Source of the DNA: Typhlomys cinereus
Taxonomy: Eukaryota; Chordata; Mammalia; Rodentia; Platacanthomyidae
DNA length: 64,000 bases
Direction of reading: 5' to 3'
Assembly: GCA_023101885.1 (NCBI GenBank)
Contig: JALPQD010000242.1
Span: 2,678,702-2,742,701 of the forward strand
In this document: positions 41,401-56,500 of the stretch, in pieces
Layout: every line of letters starts with the position of its first letter
Position numbering within the stretch: position 1 is the stretch's first letter
Notes under the pieces: generated by a model
Database searches by the model: none
Seen by the model: only the letters and a program-made list of their open reading frames with translations
What the model was told of the DNA's origin: nothing
Program-made: the position numbers and the translations under genes

Positions 41401-42250
41401 CGTTAGTATTAATATTGCTTATGAATGTACTTCTGGATGATATTCCCACCCATGTCAGTAGACCTGGTGGGTTTGTAGTACATTGCCTATGATCTCAGGA
41501 CTCGGGAGACAGAGACAAGAGGGCTGCTCAAAGTGTGAGGCCAAGCTGGGATGCACAGTGAATTCTGGGCCAGGCTGGGCTAAGTAGTGAGATCCTGTCT
41601 CAACCGCTCTCTCCTGAAAACAGAGACTTTGAGTAAAGCAGGTGATCGACATTGGGTTTGGGTTTATCAAGTCAGCTGAAGATGCTCAGAAAGACCCACA
41701 TTTCCCAAGAAGGCAGGTTCCCACCTGCAGCTTTAGATCGCAGCCGCCCTCTCCTGGGTTCTCAGCCTGTCAGCTATCGTATCAGATTCTGGACTTGACC
41801 ATCTAAATAATGATTGCATGTGCCGATTGATCTCTTGCCCTTTCTTCTCTTTCCTTTCTCTCTTCACCTTTTCTCCCTCCTTCCCTCTCCTTCAACACCC
41901 CCCCCACACACACACTATGACCTTCTCTGTTGGTTCTGTTTCTCTGGAGAACCAGAGTGCAGATTTTTGGCACCAAGAGAAGTATTCTTAGGAAAACAGA
42001 ATCTTAAAAACAACTTCACAGGTGCAGAGATGGCTTAGGGGTTAAGTCTCTGCCTCATGAGCAGAAGGTCCCGAGTTTGGATTCTAGGTCCCACTTAAAA
42101 ACACCAGGCAGAAACCAAGGTGGCCTGTACCTCTGGCCCTGATGGGCGGAGCCTGGGAAATCCCAAGAACAAAGCAAAAAGAAGGTGGAAGCAATCCAGA
42201 ATGATTCCTCCACAGAGATACACAGTCTCTCTCTCTCTCTCTCTCTCTCC

Positions 42251-42285
<35 letters not shown>

Positions 42286-45200
42286 AAGTGCTTTACTAAT
42301 AACTCAGTTTCCATCAGTAAGGAAAAATAGCTGGGTAGCCACACTAGCCCTCTCTGTGAGCTCTGAGTTTGATTACAGACCCTGTCTCTACTGATGTGAC
42401 AGTTGAGACACAAAAACATCTCTCTACTGACTGGCTGCTCTTAATAAAACACAAACGTTCTGAGCACTTGATAATGTTTTGTCAAACTAAGGAGTATGAT
42501 GCAGCTGGCTGGTTGCTTCTAATTGTGAGTAATTCATCAAAAATATTACCTACAACAGTAACGCTGATATTCGATCAGACATCTGGTCACTACAACCTAG
42601 GCAAGTTGACTTATGAAAACGACCATGTCAAGGCCTGCGAGGTGACTCAGCAGAAAGGGTACTTGTTCCTCAATCTGACAACCTGGGTTTGGTCTCCAGG
42701 GATCCCCAGATTAGAGGGAAATGACTGATTCCTAGAAGTTGTCCCTGGCTTCCACATATGTGCTTGGCGTTCTTGCACTCTCCTTCCTTTGCTCCTGTTT
42801 CCCTCCCTTCCTCACTCCCTCTTTCCCTTCCTCTTTCTCTCTAAATAAATAAAAAAATTAATAAAGCAACCATCTCAAAGAAAAAGACAAGTTATCAGAT
42901 TTGATTGCCCCGCTGAACCCTAATTTCCTGCAACCTCACAGGAGAGACTGCTGAGATACTGAGAACCAGACCCGGAACTTCTATCCTGTAAGTGGCTGAA
43001 TTACAATGCCGATGGGATGAGCAGCCTAGCGGAGCATCTGCTATGAAAAGTCAAGGAAGGAACAGCCTCAACTCACCATCATTGGATGCGTTTTGGAACC
43101 ACCTAGGAGACACAGCTCTGGACATGTCCAGAGAGCATCCCAGGGCAGAACCCCCCCCCCACATGTGGGTTGTCCCCTCCCATGGGCTGAAGTCTCTGAT
43201 GAATTTAAAAATGGGGAAAAGAAGAAGCCAAATGAGTGCCAGCAACTTTATTGCTCTACTTCCTGAGGACACAGCGTCCCAGCCCCTGATGCTTCTGTCC
43301 CTGTGTCATTCCAACCATGATGGCCCCTCTCGCCTCAAGCATGAGCTAGAATAGATCCCCCCATCTTTCAGCTGCTTTCAGGACAAGCAGAATAAGGAGT
43401 GAGTAGTAGAATAAGATTCCAGCTGTGACGACGTGGCCAGTTACATGGATTGGATGTTATCCGTATTCTTCCTTCTTCTGTCATGAATGCATTTTTTAAA
43501 AATTTGTGCATGATGTGTATACATGGACATATGTATGTTATACATGAAGATGTATGTGCACATGAATATGCATGCATGTGGAGGTCCAAGGGTGATATCA
43601 GGAATCACCCTAGATCATTCTTCCAACAGAGCTATACTGACTGCCAGCTTGCTCTGGCAATTCTCAGACTTCCTCTTCCAGGGCTGGGACTACAAGTGAG
43701 TCACCGGCCCAACCAGAATGTTTTGTGGTACCTGGGGATCTGAACGGGTCCTTTTGCTTGTGTAGCAAGTGCTTTAACCACCGAGCCATCTCCCCAGTCC
43801 ATGAATGCATTCTGTGGATATCTTACTTCCTTCCGTCATCCTATCAAGCAAAATGTATAAACATTATACTATTTAAGATCGCAAATATCAAGAAGTGGGA
43901 ACAGTACCTGAGAGTTTTACATCTTCTGTGGAAAGAGTATGTCTTCAGTCACATGCAAGTCAGTTTTATTGTGTTATGTAGAATTATGACTTCTTCTAGT
44001 CTTTATTCCGAGATTAAGTATAGTTTAGGAAAGTTTATACAAGTGCCCGGGTACCTGGGGGTCGATTTTGCTGGTTAATTTTGTGTCACCTTACGTAGGC
44101 TATTGTGGGGGCTGTCAGGCCTAAGGCCTGCTCTCTGGATGACACATTAGCAACTTAACGGCCCTGGGGGGTTGAGTTTGCCTCTTGTCTGCAAGACAAT
44201 GGCAGGCCCAACTCCCCCCTTTGGGAGTAGAGAACTTCCAGGTTATTTGGATCACTTTTGTTTCTCTTAGAAACTGGCTGGGCTGTTCCTCCCCCAGCAG
44301 TTCTTTCCTGCTTATCTGAGATATGCTAATGCATGGACCAGGTAACTCTGTTTTGAGGCATACATTGTTCATTCCCTTCTAGCAACAAGGCACCATGCCT
44401 ATTTAGCATACTTGGCCACATATCTGGTTCCACAACAAGTAGATGTAACCGAAATCTATGTGCTTTACATAATTGTGTAAACAATTTGGCCCTGCTCCTT
44501 GATTATGTATGTTATAATAAAGTCGGCTTGGATGGTGAACATCCTAGACCCCCTCTGACCCAATGCCTGATCAATTCCTACACTCCCACTTCCGTTTTCC
44601 TGCATGTAAGTCTGGGTTTACGCTGGTTCGTGGGCACGGACAGGCTATGGTGCCCTGGTACTTGGTGAGGTCCTAGGTGAGGTGGTATTATGCAGGCATG
44701 TTTTAGATTAGATTAACATTTAGAGCAACAGATATGAGTAAAACAGATCACCCTTCACAACTGAATCCTTTAGAGAGAAAGATGGGCATTGTCCTAAGAA
44801 GTCCAAGAAATTCTGCTTCCAGTCTGTCTTCCGGTCTTAGCTGGAGAGCTGGGTCTTGTCTAGCTACCTCGTGGATGTCAGACTTCCATCCCCACAATGG
44901 CTTGAGCCACTTCCTTAAAAAGAAATCTCTCTGTACATACGCATGCCCTGTTGGTTCCACGGCTTTGAGGAAGCCCACGGCTTTGAGGAAGCCTAGTCAA
45001 TTCAGGCTCTTTCTTCGACTTCTGCCCTGAAGGAAAGTAAACGTGGACAGAAAAGCCTTCCGTGAAGCGTCAGGGCAGCTCCTGGCACGCGGTGGCTGTG
45101 CCTCTGTGAGGGAACATGGGTGGCACAGACACTGAACAGCAGGGCGGGCACAGGGGTTGTCCCCGCGGCCCCAGGAAATGCTCCTGGCCTGCAGGTGGAG

Positions 45201-47457
45201 ACACAGGTTTGACCCTAAGGGCACACATGCTATTTTAAGTGGCTGAGTTACTCCATCTGGCACCTAGTTCCTCATTTCTCTCCAACCACCCAAGAAAGCT
45301 GCCAGATTCCAAACCCAAACCCCAACATTGGCAAACCTTTCCTTGCTCTTGGAAATACTATAAGGCTTTCAAAATAGTTTAATTCTGTTTTTTGTTTGGG
45401 TTCAGGTCCTTTGAGTTTCCAAAGTATCAAGTTCTCATCTGTTACTCACTGTTTACACAGTGCCATACTTTTACTCCCACGGAATATAAAAATAATAAAA
45501 AGTTGCATATCCCTCATCTGTGATCCTATGAGCCAGAAGTATTTCAGGTATTTGTATATGCGTAATGAGACATCTTAGAGGTAGGATTCAAGTCTAAGCA
45601 TGATATAAATTTATGTTTAATATCCACCTAATTCATACATTTGAAGGTGTACATTTATGTCTTGTCTTTGACCTATCAAACACAAGGTCTGGTGAAAAAA
45701 ATGTCTGTGTTTATGAAACAAAATTTAGATTTGGGAGTATTTTAGATTTGAGGTTTTTAGATTAGAACTGCCCAACCTTTAATACCAAAGGGCCTAGAGA
45801 CCAGAGAGCATGCCTGTCATGCTATCTTCAATGTTACCAAGCATAATCCTGTCCACACTGCATGTCCCAAGAGAGCATGAACAGCCAATGAAACCCTTCT
45901 GCGTTCTGTCCTGCACATATTCCTGATATGGGCTATCTCCTTGAGTCTTGCAACATTGTCCCCTACAAGTGTTATTGTGAATCAGCCCTTCCCCTTGATC
46001 TTCGGTAATAAACTCCACGTGAGATAACACCATATCATGGAGCTCAAGTAAATTAAGAGCCACACAGAGATCCTTAAGGCACAGGGGAAGCTTTTACAGC
46101 CCACAGTTATAGACCTTTTCTTTCTGGTGGAAAAACAGATTGATGCCGTCTTAGTCCAAACCGCAAAGCTAACAACAATAGGTCTCACCACACATTTCTC
46201 TGCAATGGGGCACTGGATAAATCCAATCTACAGAAATCCCTAAGCCTTTCCCACCAATCACCTTGATGTTTCCTTAGGCACAAATGGAACTAGGAAGGGA
46301 AGGGCTGGCTCAAGGCAGAATGGCATAAAAGTTGGCTCCAGAGAGCTGCCCCCCAACCAGGTGTAATTGTTTGGCCCTGATTGGCTAGAGGCTGTCCCAG
46401 GACCCCCCCCCCCAAGCCAGCACCATTCACCATCGGCTGGATGCCTTTGTTCTCAACCCCCAGCTAGGTTTCTGAATGCTAATCGAGAAACAGACAGACT
46501 TCTCTCGGTGACATATTTATATGTGTTTCCTAAGGAAAACCTTGCTGCCACAACCCAGTGACTATATTAGACTTTAATGGGGATGCGCTGGATGGAGGCT
46601 GGTCAGGTCAGTGCAGCTGCGGCTGCAGGCCAACTGGCCTTCCACGTGCCTTCAGCTCATCAGCCTGGAGGACCCCTGGTGTCCACATTCCCACTCCATC
46701 CTTTCTTCCGAGTGCCAGCAAACTGCGCCAGATGAGGAAGGGAGAGCACAGAGCAAGAGGAAAAAAGGAAGGGAGGTTAAAATGAAGAAGAGGAGGGGAG
46801 AAAGGGAGAAAACGAGAATGAGGGGGCAAGTCCCTGCCACACTAGCCAAGAAAGTCACAGCTGGTAGTGGCACTTTGTGTTCAAAGACAGTGTTTAGCCA
46901 AACTCAGTCATCTATCTATCTATCCATCCATCCATCCATCCATCAATAATTAAAGCAGCTCATGAACACCTTTACAGAATAGAAATAGACTGATTAAGAT
47001 AAACATATAGATAGATGATAGATAGATAGATAGAGTCATAATTAGGCACAGGTGTCAACTTGACAGTTGAGAGTTTGAGTTCTGGGCACATTTGTGGAGA
47101 ATTAGTAGTTGAGTTACGCCTAGAGCGAACCTGAAGGAGATTGTCTAGCTGATGGGGAAGGCCCAGCCTATGGTGGGTGGGACTAGGCCCTGGAATAAAT
47201 CACAGAGAGCTGGTTGAAAGAGTCGGCATCCTTCTGTTCACTTGGCCAGACCTGCTGGTCTGGCGAGTAAGGATTGTCCATCTCTCAACTGTTATGTGGT
47301 GATGGTGTGGCCAGTTCGCTGAGCCCTGGTATTGGTGCGTGCTCTCCCATCAAGCTGGACTGAGAATTGTAACCAGGAATCGTAAGAGAATAAACCCTTG
47401 TTCCCTTAAGCTGTTTGATGGTCATTTATCAGCAACCATGCAGGCAAACTGCAACAC

Positions 47458-47513
<56 letters not shown>

Positions 47514-50500
47514 GACAGACACTTTGGCACTCTGGTTGGTGGCTTGATTCTATGCAAGAAAATTACAGGACACTTGAGCATATCAAAATCAAATGAAAAT
47601 AATATATGACATTGTACTTCAAAAAGTCTGGAATCAATTTAATGCAAATCATAAATCCGGGTCTGCAGTTGGCAAGAACAGCTTAGAAGTGTTTAAAATC
47701 CCCTCTGAAGAAGACTTTAAACATCCTTTAAGACAATGCAAAGCAAAGCTGTAAAGACAGCTCCTAGCTAAGATATTATGAGCTTCCTGGTATGGATAGG
47801 AGGCTGGGTCAAGCCTTGCCATTTTCGTACCTTCAGTGAGATGCAAAGGCTTTGGGAGGCCTTTGGAAACAGAGGTCTAAACTTACCTGTCTAAACTTAT
47901 CTGCCAAAAACACTCTTGAAATGATAAAATCTTATTCTGACAAAAATAAAATCCTGACTCCAGGCATTTAGAACAGGAGATTGAGGAAAGATCTTCATGG
48001 CTGACGCTGAGTGGGGTCAGTTTCTTGAGAAGGTAACCGCTGGTACAATCTCACAGGGCGCCCCATCTCTCCTTGGCTCTGGAGAGAGGAAGCAACCTCA
48101 GACAGCTAAAGACACACCCCTTTGCCTCCTACTTTCGGTTGGGACACCCCAGTTTTGTCTCAAGGCATCTGTCTTTCCCTGCTCCACGCTGCCCAGATGG
48201 AGGGACTCTACAATTAGCTCCGCTGATGTGGGAATGCAGGCTTGACCAATCAGAGCCCTGAGTTCCAACAGCAAGAGACAGATTCCTTCAGTGAGACTCT
48301 TGGGGGAGGGGAGTATTCCTTTCTTGCTTTACAGAAGCAAGAGAGTTGGATAAAGAGAAGATAGGAACCCACTTGTTCTTCTTCCGTTGGGGCGTGAACC
48401 CCTTTAGACTCATCCTGCCTAGCGTTCATTGAGCCCTGTGTGTTCATCAAATTTGGCACCTGTTTGGCCATTATTTCTTTGGCCACATTTTCTAGCCCTT
48501 TCTCTCTCTCCTAACCTGCTGGCACTCCCATTACACATTTTGGTACACATAATGCTGTCTCCTATTTCTCTGTGATCATTTTATCTGTCTTCATTCTTTT
48601 CTCTCTCCCTCTTCCAAATCGGTTTTTTTTTTTTTACATTTTTTTTATTGTTATTAATTCAACTGTGTGCATATGCGTGTGTATGTGCGCACGTGTGTGT
48701 GTGTGTGTCTGTGTATGTGTAGAACCACGGACGAATTCGCGAACCACCATGGATTCACAGGCTCCGCCCTACCAGGACCAGAAGCGCAGGCCGCCCCCGC
48801 TTCCGCCTGGCATCTATACGTGGGATCTGGGATCCGAACTCAGGACCTTCCGCCTGCAAGGCGGAGGCTTAACCCCTGAGCCACCTCTCCAGCCCTCTCT
48901 CCCTCTTCCAGACTGCAAAATCTCTACCAATCTATTACTGTATTTGCTGATTTTTTTTTCTTCTATCGGTTCAACTCCTTTGTTGAGCCCCCTTAGTAAA
49001 CTATTCATTTCCCTTACACTTTTCCACTCCGAGGTTTTTGCTTGGTTCTTTTAAAGAGTTTCTACTCTCAGTGTTCTCTACTTGGTGACATGTTGTTATC
49101 ATGCCTTCCTATAATTCATTAACCATGACTCTATTTATTTTTATATAAATTTATACTAGCTTCTATGAAAACTCCATTTATTTTTATATAAATTTATACT
49201 AGCTTCTACTGACTGACCTAATTCAAAAGCAAATTTCTATTGCTCTCTTCTTCCCCCATGAGTTATATTCATCTGCTTCCTTGGAAAAATTATACTACGT
49301 GTGTGTGTATATATATATACTTATATATATATATATATATAATAGTGTCATAATTCTAAATACTGGTCTGTCATCACTGCCATACAAGTCACTGTTTGCC
49401 TTCTTGGCCGCTCATTCATTTAATGGCTTTGCCTGAATCAATTCTGCAAAGTCCATTCTTCTGCATGCTGTCTTTGTACTAGTTACTTTTTTCTCATTGC
49501 TGGGACCAAATGGCCAACAGGAAGCAACTGAAGACAGGCAGGATCTACTTTCAGAGGGGTTAGTTCATCATGGTGGGGAAAGCATGGTGGTGGGATCCTG
49601 AGGCTGTTTCCTGACCCCGGGGTGGATCAGGGAAGCAGAGAGAGATGGTGGCTGCTGGTTATCGGGCTTTTTGTATTTTATTTAGTCTCAAATACCACCT
49701 TCATGGGATGATGCAGCCTACGTTCAGGATGGGCCTTCCCTCCTCGGCTAAACTCTGAAGTGCCCCGGAAACACTCTTGAAACATGTTAAGAAGTGTGTC
49801 CTAGGTGATTCCAAATCCAGTCAAGGTGACCGTGAACAGTGACCATCATGGCCTGTGATTTCTGAAGGGCCTGATCAGACTTTCCCCTCGCTTTTAGCTT
49901 GGTCTGGCTACATCAAAGGTCACGTTGGGGTCAATATGGATTACTTATTCTTTGAAATTTGTCCTTGAGCCACCATGTTACACTTCACCCTTACCATTGG
50001 ATGTGTGTTTGTGTCTTGGAAGCTGAAATGGAAGTGCATTAGAGTTTGCTTATTTGTTTGTTTTTTCTTCTCCTATTTAGTCAACTACTATTAGTTTGGA
50101 TTTTTGATCTCTGTAGGGAGGGCGCTGCCCTGGCATATCTACTGTCACTAAATACCAGAGTGACATTATTATTATCATCATGATTAGGGGTCTATGCACA
50201 TGTGAGTGAGTAGAAGTGCCTATGTGTGCGCATGTCGGAAGTCAGAGGTCAATGGTGGGTGTTGTCCTCTGTCACTTCCCACCTCTACTTGTTTTGAAAC
50301 AGGGTCTCTCACCGAACCTGCGGCTCACTGAATCGGCCAGGCTGGCAGGATCCTACTGTCTCGCTGTCTGCCTCCAAGCACCAAGACCACAGACACACGC
50401 CGCCGTGCCTGGCTTTCTACCTGGGTACTAAGGTCAGCAAGCAGTTTACCCACTGAGCTGTCTCCCCTTATTTTTTTAAGCTTGACTCCTTAGGAGTTGC

Positions 50501-53500
50501 CGCTGCGTGCAAACAGCCCAGAGCTCAGTGTCGGGGTTGGGGTGGGAGGAGTGCCCCTGTCATGGTTAGGCACAGGTGTCAACTTGACAGTTGAGGGTTT
50601 GAGCTCTGGGCACATTTGTAGAGAATTAGTGGTTGAGTTAAGGCCAGAGCAAACCTGCAGGAGATTGTCTAGCTGATGGGGAAGGCCCAACCCATGGTGG
50701 GTGGGACTAGGCCCTGAACAGGTGAATAAAATACTGAGAGTTGGTTGAGGAAGTCGGCATCCTTGTGTATCCTTGGCCAGACATGCTGGTTCACTCATCT
50801 GTGAACTCTAAAAATCACATCATGCAACCTTGCTGCTGGATCTCGGGCACTCACATTTTTTATCTGACTCACAATGAATTCATTTTAATACAAATAAAGG
50901 TGAAAAACAGCTTCAATAAAATGTCGAGTTCTTTCCTATCTTTGTATCTCTGCACACAAGGACAAAGTCTGGCCTGCTTCCCCCAAACAAGTGACTTGAA
51001 TAAGTTGTAATTCATTCTGCCAGAATGAGTCTGGAGTTGTGACTGGTAGGGAGGAGGAAAACTAAAATTTCCTGAGATATTTTCAGACACAGAATATTTT
51101 GCTTTGGCTAAAAGCATGGACGCTAAATGAGAATAATATGAATGTCAGTGAATTAAGTAGAAAATTAGCATGAGAAATTCTTGTCTACCAATTGCTCCCA
51201 GAAGTCACATCTTAGGATATAATTGGGGAAGCGGAGAGGGGAGATAAAGTGGCTAGAGAATGCTTACCTACCACAGACCCACTTTCAAGAGTCCCTAGCG
51301 ACAATGGATAAGTGACTTAACTTTCCCAGCATTCTCTGTGCTCCCATCATGGCTGGTTTTGACTGCTCACCATCTCACCTACACCACACATGAGCTCCTC
51401 TAGGTCAAGACCCTGGCTGACATGTGGAAACCTTCCCGCCCACCTCCCTCCTGTTGATTCATCCTATTATAAGTAAAAGAATCGCCAGCTATAGTTTGAA
51501 ACAGCAATGTAAGCAGTCTGCAACATGTGTGTTAAAACTTCATCTGGGAAGAGGGGTTTATCTTTCCCCAGAAACACCGTTATGTACAAGGACCAAGTTA
51601 TCAAACACACCACAAAAATGGATTGGTAGAGGATCAGCCTGCAGCCCGATTCCCACAGTCCTTACAAGACTGTGGTTTCTGCAGGAAGGCCACCGAGCTC
51701 AGAATGAGAGTCCTTCTCATCATTTTTCTCTTCCTCCCCTACAATACTGGCCACAGGAGGAAAAACAATGGCAGACAGAGTGGAGGAAACAGAGAATATC
51801 AAGGCCATATCCATCCAGTCATTGTCCATCCAGCATTCAGTGCACACCTCTTCCCTCCAGGGATACTTCCTGCACCCCACCTGCACCCCTCGCTGACTCT
51901 TCCTATGTTGGGGCAGTGGGCACAGACACATGGGTTTCATGTGCCTGTGTCTTTGTATGCTCTGTTCCTGCTCTCTAGACGAGGAAATACTTGCTTCTAT
52001 TCCAAACTGGATGGATGTAGACAGTAGAACTTCTATTTAATAGATTCCCATGTGAGGGTAATCTTGAATTGAGCATATTTGCACCTTCCACATTTCAGTT
52101 GTAAAAATGAGAAAGTGACATAAATTCAGTCTTCTTATCAGCCTCTTTCTCTTGTCTGCCTGGCAGGTTCCTAAACCCTTCCTACCAGACACCACTTCCT
52201 ATCCAGAGTCAGGACGTGAACAAGGCCAGTTGACTCCACAGCCCAAGTGCATGACCACGGAGCGGGGGGTGTTTCAAGGGTAGAGTTGGAAAGACAAGGG
52301 AGAAGGGTTGACAGGGCCTCCAGATGACAGTGACACATCACGTCCATCTGTAAACCAGGGATCAGTTTATTATGAACTACAGGCCACAAAAAGACCCCCC
52401 CCCCCAATTCAGAAGGAAATTCACTCTGAGAGACGGATGATTGACATGCTGTGATTTGGCCACTTACCTTGGCAGATAGGGAATGAGTATGAGCCCAAGC
52501 GGCAGGAGTCACACCGGGAACCCTCGACCCCAGGGCGGCACAGACACCTCCCATGGTCATCACATATTTCAGGACGGACACCTTCCAAGTTACAGTCGCA
52601 CCCTGCGAAGGACAAGAGACTCTCAGAGGCAGGCCTCCTGCTCTCTGGCTGTGCCGATGTCTTGGTTCCCCAACTATCTGCCATGGAAATAGGGACTGGG
52701 GACAAAATGCAGCCAGTAGACCTTCTTGACCCAGAAGACGACACTGCAAGAGGAAGAAAAGATCCAGGAAGACCAGAGAGGCTATTTATGAGCATCCAGG
52801 CATTGGTTTGCTAAATAACTGCCACCTTTCAATGCCTGCATCTGTGGAAGTACTCATTTTCCTTCCAAGTCAGATATCCTGTGCAGTGAGTAGACTCCTA
52901 GTTAATAGATTCCATGCAGTGGGGATACTGCATTGACTACATTTGTGTTTTCCTCCTTCCGCTATGTGCGTGTATGAGTGTGTGTGCATGTGTGCGTGTG
53001 TAAGTGCACAAGTATGTATATTCAGGAGGGGGAGGGCAAACTCAGGCTTCATTCCTCAAGATGCCTCCACCTTTTACTTGAGACTCCTGGAGCCTCACCA
53101 AGTAGACCAAGCCAACTGGCCAGGGGGTATCAAGGGATTCGCCTGTCTCACCTCTTATCTTCACATCTCTGGGATTTGAGGCACGTCCCACAGTACCTAG
53201 TTTGCTTGTGTTTTTTTTTTTTTTTTTTTTTTCATGGTGTAATAGTTAATCCTGGCTGTCAACTTGACATACCTGGTATTAACTAAGATCAGCTGAGACC
53301 ACCTGAAGAGGTTATCTGGATAATACAAAGATCAGTCATAGATCACAAATCGGAACCTCCTCGATCTCACTGGAACCTCTCAGTACTGGACCAGATAAAA
53401 GGAGCCACAGAAGAGAAGACAGAGGAAGAAGAGAGACTCTCCAGGAATCCAGCCTCGGCCTCTCTGATGGGCATGACGGAGCCTGGCACAGCTTTGGCCA

Positions 53501-56500
53501 GCCATGCCACTTTGGCCTGGAAAGTCTGTTTCTCCCCTCTGGAACTGTAAGTTGAATAAATCTCCCTTTCTCCCTTAAGTTGTTCGACTCTGGGTGTTCT
53601 CGCACAGCCATAGTTAAGAGCAACCGTTACACATGGGCTCTGAGATCTGACAGAAGTCCTCGGGCTTGCAAGACTGCGGTCTGAATTGGAATCCTCAAGC
53701 TTGAACTTTAGAGCGAGTTGGTTCCCAGTCACTACGTCCCATTTTGAAGACGAGGAAGTAATGGAAGCTCAGTCCTCTCACGTGCTCCCCTCGGAGGGTC
53801 CCACTAAATCTGCCAGACACGTGGGCTTTCCGGCAACTGGGCTGCTTCCAGTGTTCCAAACAAACACCTGCCCACATCTGGACCTTGGCTCCGGCCACAC
53901 ACTCGGCCTGGCACACGCCGCCCTGTGTCGAGCGCAGCAGCTGGTCATCTTTCCCGAGTCAGGGCACACATCTCTCAAGGCTTCCCCTTCTTTCGCCTGC
54001 TTCTCTGTCTCAGCTGCTTGACTTCACAACACTTGAGCCTTCGGAACCACATCCTAGCTCTGTCCCTGCTTTGATGAACGGGGTGAGGCAGATGCATGGG
54101 ACTTCTGAGTGCAAACTGCCACAGGCCTGGAAGTTTCTGTGCTCACCCTCTGGGCGTCCCAAGAAAACCACTGAAGGACCCAGTCTGGCCTTCTGCAGGA
54201 CACGGTCGCCACGGAGCACAAGGCACCAGCTGACCCCCAAGCAAGCACAGCAGAAGAGCTTCCCGGTCACTTGGAAGGAATGAAAGGAAATGTCTTTCTC
54301 AGCCACTGCTTGGGGTGACAATCCAGCACATGGACACAGCACTCCACACAGGACCGTAGGACCCCTACACTGCACTTCCCAGAGAAGGAATGGTCCTCAA
54401 AAAAAAGAGAGCGACATTGCTTGACTCCAGAATAAGTACATGTTAAGGCCCGTAGGACCGGCCTGCCTTTCACAGCCAGAAAAAGCATGTTCAGAGAGGG
54501 CGATTAACTTGTCCAAGGTCACAGAGACAGCCCTCAGAGTCGGTACATGAACTAGTTCTCATTGACTCAAAAATCCATATTACACTATTGTTATTTTCTT
54601 TAAAAAATAATACTAGGAGTACAAAATGGAAACAATTTTGAAAGCAACTTTCAGGGGATATTCTAGGCTAAGATATATATATTCGAATAGTCCATAGAGA
54701 AAACATTTGCATTTCTACCTATTCATTATATTAATATCTAAGGAAGACCCCCCCCAAAGTCTCGAAGATTCAGTTGACTTCATCATACTTCTTTAATATT
54801 TTTCTTACCATACTTATTAAAATCAGATTGCCTCAAGTTTTTTCCAAAGCTTCTACAAAGATTAAAAGATTAGATCAAGATAAAAGTTTACAAAGTTCTT
54901 CCTTCCGCTTTCCCCTAAACCTTTAACTTTCAAATACAAGGTTAATAACAAAGTTGAGGAATTACTTTTTTCTAATACGATAATTAAGAATAAGAAATCG
55001 GAGCCAGTCAAAATGGCTTTACGCTCTTTGCATGACCTGTGACTTATTCACACTTAAAGCTAACTATTAATTTGATGGAAAGAGCTTTGGAAGAGGGTCA
55101 GAATGTGTCATCTCAAAACATAGTTGGCCTGCTCTTCACCCACAAAGTCAGCCAACCAGGGGTTGAAACCACTCAGAAAAGCATTGAGTCTGTACTAAAT
55201 ATATGGGCATCTTTCTTGGCATTATTTTCTAAATGACCTAATGTAACTATCGAGAGAGCAGTTACATTATATTAGGGGCTATAAGTAAACTGGGGAAGAT
55301 AAGCTCTATGGGAGGAAATCCAAAGGTAAAATGAAAATACTGAGTCATGTTATACAAAGGACTGGGCAGCAACAGGCTTTGTTTGGTATCTCAGAGAAGT
55401 CTAATAACCTATTCCGTCTCACTGAAGGGCACATGAGGTCACTTGGGCAATGTGGTTGTTTTGCAACAAAGGCACGGGACAAGCCACAAGTCCAGGAAGT
55501 CCTCTCAGCGCTCCTCCTTCTATCCCAAAACAGGCCAAACAGCAATGAGAAAAGGAGCCCATTCTGACCTGGAGAAAATTCTCCACAACAGACTGGAGGC
55601 CGAAGTCTGTCTGCACAAACAAACGTGCTGAAATAGCTCTTGTCTTCCATTTCCCCCTCTCTTTCTAACCACAGTCCCACAGTGCACTGCCCTCGATCAA
55701 GCGCCTTGATCTCATCACATTCTTGCAATGTATTGTTCTTTGTGTACCACATAAGTAAGTTTTGGGATCTACCCTGATAAGACTCATCAGGTCTTTATGT
55801 CTGAAGATTCCTGTGCACACACAAATTATTGAATAAATTTGTGCTTCTTCCTGCTAATCTGGCCTATTGCATTTAAGCCATAGGTCCAGCATAGAATCTA
55901 CAGAAGTGTTTCTTCTTTTGCAGAGATAACCAATTCATGGTTTGCAAAGGCTTGGAGCCCAGGCTGATGGGAGACCATGCTGTTCATTCTTGACTGTCTG
56001 GTACAGTAGTCATCTAAGATTGAAGGTCATTAAACTCTGCAAGTGTGTGTGCGTGTGTATTGCAGTCTTGGTATTCAACCAAGCATTGGGATTCAATGAG
56101 AAACTTGGATTTTCCCCTTACCATTAGTCTTGAGGAATCCTGAAGTAGAATGGAAACAGAAAGAACATTGTGTCCTAGGAATCAGCACTTCATGGGGATT
56201 CCCTCTCAGGAGAGTCCCTTGAATCCTCATCCAATGGATTCAGAGTTCAGGGCCTCATCCTTGGTAGTCCTCATGCTTGGGGTGGGGGAGGCTGGAAGCC
56301 GGCTGCATCCTGTCCTGCCCTCCTGACTCATTCTCTGTGCTGGTATTCTGAGTGATAATGCAAAAACTCCCACATTTCCAAATCATTTCAGTTTAAGTCA
56401 CTCAAAGGGGACCCAATGACTCAGGCTGCATCCAAGGTCCTTCACATGTGTGACAGAGTAGATCCTTCCAAGCCTTCCAGATTGCTGGCAGCCATGAGGT

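Larger units (their letters stand above)
39264..52467 (-). other. Lama3: 13.2-kb Lama3 intron, the largest in the window
   Basis: Contains no exon that fits the Lama3 order. 39264-41330 and 50900-52467 look unique; the middle is a patchwork of SINEs, an LTR, older repeats and GATA tracts, listed separately. Confidence 0.85.

Noticed and set aside
51424..52027. Overlapping plus-strand frames of 184 and 134 codons
   Set aside because: No family recognised, composition like translated intron, and no promoter or polyadenylation context.
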